DNA of 64,000 bases from NCBI RefSeq assembly GCF_017814975.1, contig NZ_JAGIQA010000015.1, positions 154,734 through 218,733 on the forward strand. The letters run 5' to 3'. Under the pieces are notes generated by a model that saw nothing but the letters and a program-made list of their open reading frames with translations, was not told where the DNA came from and did not search any database. Shown piece after piece: positions 25,116 to 34,743 of the stretch (position 1 is its first letter; every line of letters starts with the position of its first letter). The translations under genes were made by a program, and so were the position numbers. This stretch comes from Cupriavidus consociatus. GTDB lineage: Bacteria > Pseudomonadota > Gammaproteobacteria > Burkholderiales > Burkholderiaceae.

Positions 25116-27566
25116 ATGAACAGCAACGGCACTCGCTTCCTGCTCCTCGACGGTGCGTCGGACTTCCGCAACGCGAGCCGGGAATGCAGCTGGGACGTCG
25201 AGCAGCGCGCCTTCACGCTGACCCGCCAGGATACGCCGCGCCTGCCGACGATGCCGCCCGCCCGCGCGCGCGAACTGCTCGCCGCGGCCACCCCCTTCGT
25301 ACTCGACGACCACGGCCAGCTCGGACGCCTGTCAGACGACGGTACGCGTTTCGAATGCACCCTGACCTGGCCGCCGGCCGCCTGGCAGGCGGTGCTCGCC
25401 GCGCTCGACGACGCCGAGACCGGCGCGCCGGACCTCGAGGCGCTGGTGCTCGATCCGGTCGACGCGCCCGCGGGCCGCTTTACGGACCTGAATCTGGGCG
25501 GCAGCGGCCTGGTTGCGCTGCCCTGGACCGACGGCGGGGTGCAGAATGGCCTGACTGCCGTGCATCTGCGCCGCCGCTGGCAGACGCATTGCACGCTCAC
25601 CTTCGCCGCCCAGCGCGCCTGGGTGGAGTCGACGACGGGCGCGGACCGCGTGTGGCTGCTGGGCGAAACGCGTCTGGGACTCGCCGTCGGCGCGCCGCTG
25701 CCCCAGCCCTACGTCGGTCGCCCCGAACGCTTCGAACCGCTGCAGGTGAACCCCGACCCGCTGCGCCTGCTGTGGGACATTGCACTGCCGCCGCACGGCG
25801 GGGTGATCGGCTTGGCTGCTGACGCCGAGCGTCTCGTCGTGCTCGCTGAACGGCCCGACAGTACGGCCGACGCGCCGCGCATGCAGGTCTTCAGCCGCCC
25901 GCTCGCCGCCGGCGCGGAGGAGGGGTTTCGGGTGCATCGCCTGCCGGACGGCCTGCCCCTCGCGACCGACATCGCCGCCACGGGCGATGGCCGTTACCTG
26001 CTGCTGATGCCCTTCGAAGAGGGGCAGTCGCGCGGCCTGCGGCGCGACTGCGCGCTGATCTCGTTACCGGAAAGGGCAGGGGACGCCGGCGCGGACGAAG
26101 ATGCGGCCGAACTCGTCGCCGAACGCTGGCCGCGCCGCTCGGAAGCCGCCATTCCCGCTGCAGTACGCTTTGTCAGTCATCGCGACGGCCATCCCCGCAC
26201 ACTCACCGCCGACGGGCCGATTCGCCTGTATCGGCTCGCGCAGGCGCATTTCGCGACCGTCGGCACGGTCACGCTCACAGAGATCCTCGATTCGGCAATG
26301 CCCGATACGCTGTGGGACCGCATCTGCCTCGACGCCTGCATCCCGCCCGGCTGCCGCCTCGACATTGCCTTGCAGGCCGGCGACGACCATGACCATCTGC
26401 CCGACGAGTGGATCGCCCAGCCGCAGCCGGTACTCACGTTACGGGTCTCGGAACTCGCCTTTACGCCGGGACGCGCGCCGGCAGGCGAGGACCATGCGGG
26501 CCACGCGGGCCTGTACGAACTCCTGATCCAGCGCAGCAACGGCGCGGTGCGCGAGGTGCGCGGGCGTTACCTGCGACTGCGGATCACGATGCACGGCGAC
26601 GGCCGCCACAGCCCGGCGATCTTTGCGTTGCGCGTGTGGTATCCGCGCTTCTCGTGGCAGACGCACTACCTGCCGGACCACTTCCAGCAGCAGGAACGCC
26701 CGCTGCCGCAGGAAGGTGCCGAGCCGATCTCCGCCAACGGCGCCGATTTCCGCGAACGCCTGCTCGCGAGTTTCGAGGGCCTGCTGACCCCGCTCGAAGA
26801 CCGCATCGCCGTCTCCGAGATCCTGCTCGACCCGGCCGCGACGCCAGTCGAACGTCTGCCCTGGCTCGCCGGCATGCTCGGAACGACGCTGCCACGCCAC
26901 TGGCCGGAGCCGCGCCGTCGTCGCTGGCTCGCCTCCCAAGGAGCGATGCAGCAGGCGCACGGCAGCTACCGCGGGTTCCTGCTCGCGCTCGACATCCTGA
27001 CCGATGGCGCGGTCGCGCGCGGAGCGGTGATTCCGGTCGAACATTTCCGGCTTCGCCGCACGATGGCGACGATCCTCGGCATCGACATGGACGACCGCGA
27101 CCATCCGCTGACGCTCGGCACGGGTCTCTCCGGCAACAGCATCGTCGGCGCCAGCCTGATCCTGTCTGACAGCCAGGCGCGCGAATTCCTTGCGCTCTTC
27201 GCGCCGGAAGTCGCCGAATCCACCGGAGAGACCGCCATCGTCGACCGCTTCTTTGACGAAGCCGCGCGGCGCATGACCGTGATCCTGCACGGCCCCGCGA
27301 AACACCTCGCCGCCGTCGTACGCGACGCGATGCCGTCCCTCGTACCGGCGACCGTGCAATGGGCGATCCGCACGAGCGACCACCCCTTCGTGCTGGGCCT
27401 GTCGCCACTGCTCGGCATCGACACCTGGCTGGAAACCCAGCCGCCGCCGGAACGCGTCGTGCTCGACCGCACCCGTCTCGGACGTGGCGACCTGCTGCAC
27501 AACCCGGTCGCCCTCGATCCCGAGCACGCCGTGCCGATCGACGGGACCGCCAGTGACGCGCCGTAA
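25116..27566 (+). CDS. Baseplate protein with tail-protein-I-like C-terminus (Afp12-like)
   Basis: An 816-residue protein. Residues 1-500 are beta-rich with repeated DGRYLLLMPF- and RMQVF-type strands, perhaps a propeller. The C-terminal 250 residues contain LLASFEGLLTPLEDRIAV, PWLAGMLGTTLPRHWPE, LASQGAMQQAHGSYRGFLLA and a long helical finish, matching the phage tail protein I/TIGR02242 pattern common in eCIS clusters. It would bridge the baseplate wedge to outer proteins. The ATG at 25116 starts 12 bases after the baseplate J stop. Confidence 0.8.
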   Translation: MNSNGTRFLLLDGASDFRNASRECSWDVEQRAFTLTRQDTPRLPTMPPARARELLAAATPFVLDDHGQLGRLSDDGTRFECTLTWPPAAWQAVLAALDDAETGAPDLEALVLDPVDAPAGRFTDLNLGGSGLVALPWTDGGVQNGLTAVHLRRRWQTHCTLTFAAQRAWVESTTGADRVWLLGETRLGLAVGAPLPQPYVGRPERFEPLQVNPDPLRLLWDIALPPHGGVIGLAADAERLVVLAERPDSTADAPRMQVFSRPLAAGAEEGFRVHRLPDGLPLATDIAATGDGRYLLLMPFEEGQSRGLRRDCALISLPERAGDAGADEDAAELVAERWPRRSEAAIPAAVRFVSHRDGHPRTLTADGPIRLYRLAQAHFATVGTVTLTEILDSAMPDTLWDRICLDACIPPGCRLDIALQAGDDHDHLPDEWIAQPQPVLTLRVSELAFTPGRAPAGEDHAGHAGLYELLIQRSNGAVREVRGRYLRLRITMHGDGRHSPAIFALRVWYPRFSWQTHYLPDHFQQQERPLPQEGAEPISANGADFRERLLASFEGLLTPLEDRIAVSEILLDPAATPVERLPWLAGMLGTTLPRHWPEPRRRRWLASQGAMQQAHGSYRGFLLALDILTDGAVARGAVIPVEHFRLRRTMATILGIDMDDRDHPLTLGTGLSGNSIVGASLILSDSQAREFLALFAPEVAESTGETAIVDRFFDEAARRMTVILHGPAKHLAAVVRDAMPSLVPATVQWAIRTSDHPFVLGLSPLLGIDTWLETQPPPERVVLDRTRLGRGDLLHNPVALDPEHAVPIDGTASDAP

Positions 27567-27586
27567 GGGACAACCAAGGGACAACC
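27565..27586 (+). repeat. 11-bp direct repeat before a ribosome binding site
   Basis: AAGGGACAACC occurs twice without a gap, then AAGGAGAAGGG leads into the next start codon. It may result from slippage and duplicates a ribosome-binding-like AGGGA sequence. Confidence 0.7.
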
Positions 27587-27598
27587 AAGGAGAAGGGC

Positions 27599-28537
27599 AT
27601 GAGCGAGCCCGACGACAACTGTGACGCAAGCCTCGCCGGTGACGGGCGGTTCGAGGAGGCGCTGAAACGCGTGAGCTACGAGCCCGGCATGTTGCTCGGG
27701 CTGGAGGCGACGCGCGCCGAGCAGGACTACCACCGCCGCCGCGCAACGCGCCACGGCTACTGGCTGCACGGCGCGGGCACCGTGGCGGGTCTTCGCGTGA
27801 GCCTGCGCGCGGAGGATCCCGGCAACGACACCGACGAAGTGCGCGTGCGCCTGGTCGTGAGTCCCGGCGTCGGCGTCGACGGCCTCGGCCGCGAGATCAG
27901 CGTCCCAGAACCCTACTGCGTCGATCTCGGCGCCTGGCTCACTGCGCAGCACGAGGACGAGGCATTGTGGGGCGCGCTGATTCGCGACGGCTATGCGGAA
28001 CCTGACAACCTGCTGTGGCTCAAGGTCACGATGCGCTATCAGGACTGCAATAGCGGCCTGCAGCCTGTGCTCGCGAGCGAGGTCAACGCCGGCACCGACC
28101 CGGTCCAGCCCAGCCGTGTCGCGGACTGCGTGCTCTTCGAACTCGTCGCCGAACGCCCCGACGACGTCCCCGCCGAAGAGCACCTCTTCGCCGCCCATGC
28201 GCGGATAAGGCCTTACGCCGAGATCGAGGCGAGGCTCGGCGAGCGCGAACGCGCGCAGGTCGTGGCCGCGGCCGGCGCCGCACGCACCCAACTGGAACTC
28301 GGCGCACGGCTGCTGCATTCGCTCGGCGACGACAACCAGTCACTCGTCGCACGCCAGGCCTTCCTGACCGATCCCGCGCAGCTCGCACGCACGCTGCTCG
28401 CACGGATCGCGATCCGCCTGACGCCCCCGGCGCCCGAGCCAGGCCTCGTCGTCAATCCGCGCCGCATCGAGGTCGACAACCTCGCGCGCCCCTTCCTGTT
28501 CAATGCCGCCGCGCTCGCCCGGATGATCCGCGCGTAA
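27599..28537 (+). CDS. eCIS protein sharing an N-terminal domain with two neighbours (copy 1)
   Basis: A 312-residue protein of unknown function. The N-terminal 120 residues carry PGMLLGLEATRAEQDYHRRR, GAGTVAGLRVSL, VVSPGVGVDGLGREISVPEP. The next two genes carry the same sequence of motifs (G-x-LL, Q-x-Y, V-x-GL, PG-x-x-x-D-x-x-GR). The remainder is helical, with a long Arg/Ala helix and a C-terminal PRRIEVDNLARPF. AAGGAGAAGGG gives a good ribosome binding site. It is probably a baseplate-peripheral or fibre-like component; the role is inferred from context. Confidence 0.7.
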   Translation: MSEPDDNCDASLAGDGRFEEALKRVSYEPGMLLGLEATRAEQDYHRRRATRHGYWLHGAGTVAGLRVSLRAEDPGNDTDEVRVRLVVSPGVGVDGLGREISVPEPYCVDLGAWLTAQHEDEALWGALIRDGYAEPDNLLWLKVTMRYQDCNSGLQPVLASEVNAGTDPVQPSRVADCVLFELVAERPDDVPAEEHLFAAHARIRPYAEIEARLGERERAQVVAAAGAARTQLELGARLLHSLGDDNQSLVARQAFLTDPAQLARTLLARIAIRLTPPAPEPGLVVNPRRIEVDNLARPFLFNAAALARMIRA

Positions 28538-28546
28538 GGAGCCGCC

Positions 28547-31093
28547 ATGGCCAATATCCGCTTTACTCCACTCCGGCTGGGCACGACGAACGTGGCAGGC
28601 GAACGCATCTCCAGCATCGATCCGCTGCTGTCTCGCACGAACTACTTCGACGGGCAGCTCCTGAAGGCGGCCGATCTCAACCGCGACCAGATCTACCTCG
28701 ACGAGCGCATGCTCGAACTCGGTCAGGTCTTCGGCGCCGGTATCGTGCGCGGACTCGACATCAGCCTGCAGGCCGCCCACATCCTGCAGGTCGAACCCGG
28801 CATCGCGATCGCGCCATCGGGCCGCGTGCTGCAGCTGAACGGCCAGCCGCTGACGATCGATCTCCTTAACCTCGGGCTCATCGCGACGCTCAACAACGGA
28901 CGTGTCCGCAGCTACGCACGCGGCCTGTATGCGCTGGCGCTGAGCCATGCGACCGTTGTCGATGGCGTCGCCGAAGCCTTCCCCCAGGATCTGGCCACGC
29001 GACGCACACCGCACGTCGCCGCCTGGGCCGAAGGCGTCGAGCTGCGCCTGATGCCGCTGCCCCTGCCGCTGCCGCGCCAGGACGAGATTGCGGTGCGCGC
29101 CACACTCGCGCGGGAACTCCTCTCCGGTGGCGACCGACTCGCGCTGCCTTCGGATGACGCCGTCGCACTGGGCCTGATCGCGGTCGAACGCAGCCGCATC
29201 CTGTGGCTCGACCGCGGCCTCCTGCGCCGTCCGCAACGTGCGCTCAACACGCCGAACGCCGTTCAGCAGGACCTCGCCACGCACTACCATGAACTGATGC
29301 AGGCCGTGCTCGCCGCGCGCCAGAGCTCGGGCCTGCGCGGGGCCTTCGCCGCAAGCCAGTACTTCCGCGTGCTTCCGCCGTGGGGTGCGATCCCGCAAGA
29401 CTCGATCGATCCGGTCGGCGGGCGACAGCAGTTCTTTCCGCAGGATTTCGAAGTCAGCATCGCGCCGGTGCGCCGCAATGAGCTCGCCGCGGTACTCGCG
29501 GACTCGGCCCACCTCGCGCCGATCGACCTCGAACGCGACGCCGACTGCGACATCATGGTGCTGGCGCCGATGAGCGACACCGCCTTCGCGCTGCGAGCGC
29601 GCCAGCTCGCAGCGCCAGCCGAGCTCGTGCCGCGAGGACTCGGGCGCCTCGCGCGTCTCGACCGCCTCGCGCTGCGCATCCGTCCGCTGCCCCCGATCCA
29701 CCGCATTGACACCGATGCCGACGTGTGGCGCGCGATCTGGGCTGACCTCAATCCGGACGAGCTGATGTTCGTGCGCCGCCCGCCGCGCACCGCGGAGACC
29801 GGCGTCAGTGCCGTCGTGCTCGCGCTCGGCATGACGCTGCCGGCGCCAGGCGCCGCGCTGCCGCCCGATGCGGCGCAGCTGGAAGAACAGCTCGATGCCG
29901 CCCTCGAAGCCGCCGACGCTGCCGAGGAGGCGCGCGCCACGCTCGCTTCCGAAAGCGCGCGACAGAAAGTGCGCATCACCGAGCTCGAAAAGGCCGTCGC
30001 GCTGGGTGGCGACCAGCGTCTTGCCGATGCGCTGGCGGAGATCGAGCGGCTCAAGCTCGCCCTCGCCGCCGCGCAGGAGGAGGTCGAAAGCCTGCGCTCG
30101 GACGATCGCAACGCGAGCATACTCGCCAACGCGCTGGAGGCTTCGAGCAAGCGCATCGACGAACTGAAGGCCGACCTCGAAGCCGCCCGCGCCGAGATCG
30201 AACGGCTGCGCACCGCGAGCCCGGTGCTCGACGAAGACCTCAAGAAGCGTTTTGACGAACTGAGCGCGGCGCTGGACGCCGAGCGCGCGAAGTCGCTCGC
30301 TCTGGAGCAGGATATCGCGACGCGGACGACGCAACTCAACGAGGCGCAGTTGCGTATCACCAGGCTCGAAACCGAGCTGAAGGACGCGCAGGCAAAGCTC
30401 GATGCGGCGGGCGGCGCGCTCGGCACCAACGACACGGACCTGAGCGCCGCGCGCGAAGAACTTGCGAAACTTAAGGCCGAACTCGACGCGACACGCACGA
30501 CGCTCGAGACGACCCGCACGGAAAGCGCCGAAGCCCGCACGAAGCTCGATGCGAGCCTCGCCCGCGAAGCCGCCGCGACGGGTTCGCTCGCCGACGCCCT
30601 TGGACGCATCGCGGCGCTGCAGGCCGCGGCCAACGCCAGCAGTGCCGAGATCACCGACCTGCGCAGCCGCGCCGACACCCTGGGCACCCAGCTCGACACC
30701 GCCAATACCACCATCGACCGACTCAGGACCGAAGCGGCCCAAAGCACCGACCTCGGTGCCGAGCTGACACTCGAACGGCTCGCCCGCGCGCGCGGTGCCG
30801 ACGCGGCCGGCATCAAGGCGGCCGTCAACGCCGATGCATTGATCGGCGGCAACGAGGCGGCGCGCATCGCCGCGGTGCAGATCGTCGCGCTTGCCGACCG
30901 CCGTCTCGACCCCGCACTGTGGGCGAGCATGCTCGCGGTCGCGCGCGCCGATGTGACGGCATTCCGCAAGCTCCGCGACCGCCTCGCCGATCCCGCCGCG
31001 AACGTCGACCTGCCGAAGGTCTTCATCGAGGAGGGGCGGAATTTCGGGCTCACCGACCGCCACATCACGTTGTGGAAGCAGCTTGCCGGCTAA
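28547..31093 (+). CDS. eCIS coiled-coil protein, shared N-terminal domain (copy 2)
   Basis: An 848-residue protein. Residues 20-90 contain the shared domain (NYFDGQLLKAADLNRDQIYL, FGAGIVRGLDISL, VEPGIAIAPSGRVLQLNG). Residues ~440-750 form a very long coiled coil rich in Ala/Glu/Leu/Arg heptads (EQLDAALEAADAAEEARATL; KRIDELKADLEAARAEIERL). A globular helical end follows with PKVFIEEGRNFGLTDRHI. No tape-measure or fibre gene of known family is present elsewhere, so this is the best candidate for one of them. No membrane segment is present. Confidence 0.75.
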   Translation: MANIRFTPLRLGTTNVAGERISSIDPLLSRTNYFDGQLLKAADLNRDQIYLDERMLELGQVFGAGIVRGLDISLQAAHILQVEPGIAIAPSGRVLQLNGQPLTIDLLNLGLIATLNNGRVRSYARGLYALALSHATVVDGVAEAFPQDLATRRTPHVAAWAEGVELRLMPLPLPLPRQDEIAVRATLARELLSGGDRLALPSDDAVALGLIAVERSRILWLDRGLLRRPQRALNTPNAVQQDLATHYHELMQAVLAARQSSGLRGAFAASQYFRVLPPWGAIPQDSIDPVGGRQQFFPQDFEVSIAPVRRNELAAVLADSAHLAPIDLERDADCDIMVLAPMSDTAFALRARQLAAPAELVPRGLGRLARLDRLALRIRPLPPIHRIDTDADVWRAIWADLNPDELMFVRRPPRTAETGVSAVVLALGMTLPAPGAALPPDAAQLEEQLDAALEAADAAEEARATLASESARQKVRITELEKAVALGGDQRLADALAEIERLKLALAAAQEEVESLRSDDRNASILANALEASSKRIDELKADLEAARAEIERLRTASPVLDEDLKKRFDELSAALDAERAKSLALEQDIATRTTQLNEAQLRITRLETELKDAQAKLDAAGGALGTNDTDLSAAREELAKLKAELDATRTTLETTRTESAEARTKLDASLAREAAATGSLADALGRIAALQAAANASSAEITDLRSRADTLGTQLDTANTTIDRLRTEAAQSTDLGAELTLERLARARGADAAGIKAAVNADALIGGNEAARIAAVQIVALADRRLDPALWASMLAVARADVTAFRKLRDRLADPAANVDLPKVFIEEGRNFGLTDRHITLWKQLAG

Positions 31094-31111
31094 GCCGCAC
31101 CGGAGCGCATC

Positions 31112-32812
31112 ATGGCCCTAACATCCTTCCTGTCGCCGAGCCTGCTGGCCGCGCTGGCCCGGCGGCCGGCGCTGACGCTGTTGCCGCGCGTGCCGGTCGA
31201 CATCCGACTGCATGAGCCCGAAAAGCACCCCAACGACCCCCGCCGCCTGAACCTTTTCGCCGGGCGCGCGCTGGGCGAGCGCGAATTCGAGCGCCTGCAG
31301 GCCTATGTCGATGACCGCGTCGCACCGCTCCTGGCAAGTCTCGCGCCCGGCATTGTCGAAGGGCTGCCCTGCGCCTTCTTTGGCAACGGCGCGGACACCC
31401 GCGTGCGTGTGCAGTCCGGCCTCGCGGTCGGTGGGGCAGGCCAGCTTGTGCGCCTCTTCTACCCGCTCGACCAGGCCTGGACCGATCTGGCTGCGCAGGC
31501 CGAGCGCGACCAGGACGCACCGCTGCGCGATGGCCTCTTTCTCGTGACGATCCGCAGCGCCGTCGAGCCGATCGACGACCCGACCGACATGGAGCCTTGC
31601 ACACGCACCGAGCCCGACCCGCTGCGCGAGCGGCGCATCGAGACGGTGTGCCTGCTCGGCCTGCAGCGTATCTCCGGCAGTCCGCGGCTGATGGCAATGC
31701 CGCAGCCGCGCGCGGCCAACCGGATCGGCGCCCGCCTGCTGCGCGAGTCGCCGTTCCGCGCCGACAGTGGCGCCGTACCGCTGGGGCTCGTCAAGGTCGT
31801 CGGGAAACTGCCGGTGTGGTTCGACCCGCGCGCCGGGCGGCTCCTCGCCGAACCCGACGCCGCGGCGCACATGCTGCTCGCCCAAACCGTCGCCGCGCTC
31901 GAAGCCTGGCAGCACGACCACGCCGCGCCATTGCCGGATGTACCGACACAGACCCTGTCCGAGCTCCTTGGTCTCGACTACCTGCCCGCTGCCGGCCCGC
32001 TGCCCGCGGCACTTCTGCGCGACCCCGCCAGCAAGGCGCCTGGCCTCGCCTTCCTGCCGCGCGACCTCCAGGTCGAGCTCGCACCGGTCCCCGCCGACAC
32101 GATCGAAGGCGTCGTTGCCGACGAACTCGCGCGTGGCAGCGTCGACCTGATTCACGGCCTCGGCGAACGCCTCCGCCTGCTTCTCGCGATCCCCGACCTC
32201 GACTACCGCCGCGACCTCTTCGACCTGCCGCAGCGCGACACCGCGCTTGAGGACGAACTCTTCCACCGCGGCCAGCGCGCCGCCCAGGCCTGGCAGGACT
32301 GGAAGCTGCAATGGCAGAAACTCTACAAGGACCTCACGCTGAAGGAGCTCGCCGCGTTGCGTGTTCCGTTGCCGCGCGTGATGGCGCCGCGCGACCCGGA
32401 TCTCTACCGTGACGACCTCATCGCTGTCCGCCGCGCGGCGCTCGACCACCCTGACAGCCCGATGCCGGAACCCTACGCGAGCCACCTCGCGGACCGTCAT
32501 CCGCCGCCGGCAGACTACGTGCCGGTTCAGGGCAGCGAGTTCCCCGACCTCGGTCTCTTCCGCCAGCGCGAAGACCTGCGCACCGGCATCCGCAGCCTCG
32601 AAGCCGCGCTCGACAAGAGTTTCCGCCTGCTCGACGAGGTCAATGACTACCTCGGCCTGCAGCGCCAGCAGCTCGATTCCCTGACGGTGTCTTTCAGCAC
32701 GCTCGCGGGCGGCATCGCCGGCGACGGCCTCGGCGCAAAGCTCGTGCGCTGGACGACGAAAGCCAACTTCGCGCCCAAAGTCGCCACTGACAACCCGGAG
32801 AATCCGTCATGA
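31112..32812 (+). CDS. eCIS protein, shared N-terminal domain (copy 3)
   Basis: A 566-residue protein. Its early region repeats the shared pattern in diverged form (LFAGRALGEREFERLQAYVD, PGIVEGLPC, VRVQSGLAVGGAGQLVRL). The remaining sequence is Arg/Leu/Pro-rich and helical, with a terminal helix pair (LRTGIRSLEAALDKSFRLLD). Unknown family. Its stop overlaps the next start by four bases. Three sequential genes with related N-termini suggest repeated duplication of a docking domain. Confidence 0.7.
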   Translation: MALTSFLSPSLLAALARRPALTLLPRVPVDIRLHEPEKHPNDPRRLNLFAGRALGEREFERLQAYVDDRVAPLLASLAPGIVEGLPCAFFGNGADTRVRVQSGLAVGGAGQLVRLFYPLDQAWTDLAAQAERDQDAPLRDGLFLVTIRSAVEPIDDPTDMEPCTRTEPDPLRERRIETVCLLGLQRISGSPRLMAMPQPRAANRIGARLLRESPFRADSGAVPLGLVKVVGKLPVWFDPRAGRLLAEPDAAAHMLLAQTVAALEAWQHDHAAPLPDVPTQTLSELLGLDYLPAAGPLPAALLRDPASKAPGLAFLPRDLQVELAPVPADTIEGVVADELARGSVDLIHGLGERLRLLLAIPDLDYRRDLFDLPQRDTALEDELFHRGQRAAQAWQDWKLQWQKLYKDLTLKELAALRVPLPRVMAPRDPDLYRDDLIAVRRAALDHPDSPMPEPYASHLADRHPPPADYVPVQGSEFPDLGLFRQREDLRTGIRSLEAALDKSFRLLDEVNDYLGLQRQQLDSLTVSFSTLAGGIAGDGLGAKLVRWTTKANFAPKVATDNPENPS

Positions 32813-34689
32813 CCGACACCTTCGACCGGCTGGTGGCCGGCCAACGATTCGTCGAGGCGACACTCGTCGAGAACGCGCCGACAGAGCTCTCAGTCACCGT
32901 GAAGGACAACGCGACGATCTCTGCCGCGGCGCTGGCCGCGCTCGCCGGTTCGGCGCAGATCGCCGCCGAACCGAGCGAGCCGCTCACCGAGCCCGTCTTC
33001 AGCAAGGCCGCCGTCAGCGCGAAAGGCATGCTGTCGCACGTTGAAGTGATCCGCGACAGCTTCGTGAATGTGCGCCGCGACGTGCTCGACCTGCGTGCGC
33101 TCGCCAATTCGCGCCGCAACCAGGCGAAATCGCTGATCGACCGCGTGTGCGACTTCCTCGACGACTACCTGAAACCCGAGGAACTGCGCCGCATCGGCGC
33201 CATCGATGACGACAAGCAGGCTCCGGCCTTCCGCCTCTTCGTCGCGCCGGACCTGCACAATGCCGACGGCCTGCTGTTGCGCCCGAAGCTGGACCGCATG
33301 CTGGTGCGACCGGGCGACCCTGGCCCCGGTGGCGTCGCCCACAACGACGAATCGGCGCTCTTTTCCGCTGGCGCGGTGGTCGCCGACGACATCCGCCAGA
33401 TCGAGGCACTGCGCGGCGCGCTGGTCACGCTGCGGCGCCGCCACCAGCAGGCGCTCGAAGACCTGCGTAGTCGCCTCGCGGCGCTCGAGGCTGATATCCC
33501 CCCCGAGATCGGGCAGCTCGGCGTGCGCGAGCGCGCCCGCGCCGAAACGCTCGACGACTACGCGGTCGCGCAGCGCCTGCTCGCGGAGCATTGGCGCGAG
33601 ATCGAGGCCGCCTACGCCGAACGCCGTCGCGTCATTGAAAGCCACCGTGGGCTCTTCTACGTCAAGGTGCGCGAAACCCCGCTCGGCCGCACGCTGCCCG
33701 ATCCGCTCGACCTGCGTCCGAGTTCGCCTGACGATCTCGTGCCCGGCTGCGCCAACCGCGACACCCCGCTGCCGGCCGCGCTCGCGCCCTTCATGCAGGC
33801 GGTATTCGACATTCCCGCCGGTGACTGGGCGAGCCTGCGCCCGCTGGGTCACTTGCTACCCGGTCGTGCGCTCCTCGCCGGCCTCGTCGACACGCGTCGC
33901 CAGATGCTCATGCAACGCGTGAACAAGATCGTCGCCGCCGACACCCCGGGGCTCTCCGGACTGCTGCAGCAGAACCATGCGCTGGTCCGCGAAGTCGCCG
34001 CGCGCCCCTTCAACGCCGCCGCACTCGGCGAGCTGCAGCGCCAGGGCAGTGCGATCCTCGCGCTCGGCGACCTGCTCGCGATCCCCGCGCCGCTGTTGCG
34101 CGACCCGGCGCGTGCGCTGCACCAGCGCCTGGACGCCGCAGCGGGCTGCCTGTTCGCGCGGCTGCGTACCATCGCGCCGTCGATCCGCCTCGGCTGGGCT
34201 GCCGACGCCGAAGCCGACCGCCTGCCGGTCGAAACCCCCGAACGCTGGCCCGGCCTCGCCCAGGCCGAGGAACGCGACTTCAACGGCGTGCGCACGCTCG
34301 TCGAACTCGTCGCGTGGTGGTTCCGCCAGATCGACACCGACGCGTCGGGTGTCGCGCGCACGGCCATGCGCAACCTCGTGCGCGCCTGCCTGCTGCTCGC
34401 CGCGAGCGACGACCCGCAGCAGCTCGTGCAAGGCCGCCTCAAGACCATCCCAGGCCGCTTCCGTATCGGCGAGGCGCTGCGGCTGACGCTCAATCGCGAA
34501 GCCGCTCCGGGCACGCTGCTGCAGCTCTTCGACGCCGGCCAGCGCGTCATCGCGACGCTGCGGGTCGACGACCACGACGAGCAGGGCACCATCGCCTCGG
34601 TCGCGAGCATCCTTGATCCGCAAGTCGAGCGCAATCCCGCCATCGTGCTCAACACCGCGCTGCTGATCACCGGACAAGACCGGGGCTGA
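32809..34689 (+). CDS. Unrecognised helical eCIS protein
   Basis: A 626-residue, strongly helical soluble protein with many Arg/Leu/Ala helices (IRQIEALRGALVTLRRRHQQ; VNVRRDVLDLRALANSRRNQ). The N-terminus has a VAGQRFVEATL start. No domain is recognised. It is coupled to the preceding gene (ATGA) and precedes the ATPase-adjacent gene, so it probably belongs to assembly or the outer baseplate. There is no signal peptide. Confidence 0.65.
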   Translation: MTDTFDRLVAGQRFVEATLVENAPTELSVTVKDNATISAAALAALAGSAQIAAEPSEPLTEPVFSKAAVSAKGMLSHVEVIRDSFVNVRRDVLDLRALANSRRNQAKSLIDRVCDFLDDYLKPEELRRIGAIDDDKQAPAFRLFVAPDLHNADGLLLRPKLDRMLVRPGDPGPGGVAHNDESALFSAGAVVADDIRQIEALRGALVTLRRRHQQALEDLRSRLAALEADIPPEIGQLGVRERARAETLDDYAVAQRLLAEHWREIEAAYAERRRVIESHRGLFYVKVRETPLGRTLPDPLDLRPSSPDDLVPGCANRDTPLPAALAPFMQAVFDIPAGDWASLRPLGHLLPGRALLAGLVDTRRQMLMQRVNKIVAADTPGLSGLLQQNHALVREVAARPFNAAALGELQRQGSAILALGDLLAIPAPLLRDPARALHQRLDAAAGCLFARLRTIAPSIRLGWAADAEADRLPVETPERWPGLAQAEERDFNGVRTLVELVAWWFRQIDTDASGVARTAMRNLVRACLLLAASDDPQQLVQGRLKTIPGRFRIGEALRLTLNREAAPGTLLQLFDAGQRVIATLRVDDHDEQGTIASVASILDPQVERNPAIVLNTALLITGQDRG

Positions 34690-34743
34690 GAAAATGGCGA
34701 CTCGCGGCTTCGCCTCGCCTGAACCAACGGCCACGCTTACCCC

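Noticed and set aside
28340..31063. 907-codon minus-strand open frame
   Set aside because: Antisense to the coiled-coil eCIS gene; composition is that of a shadow frame and there is no ribosome binding site.
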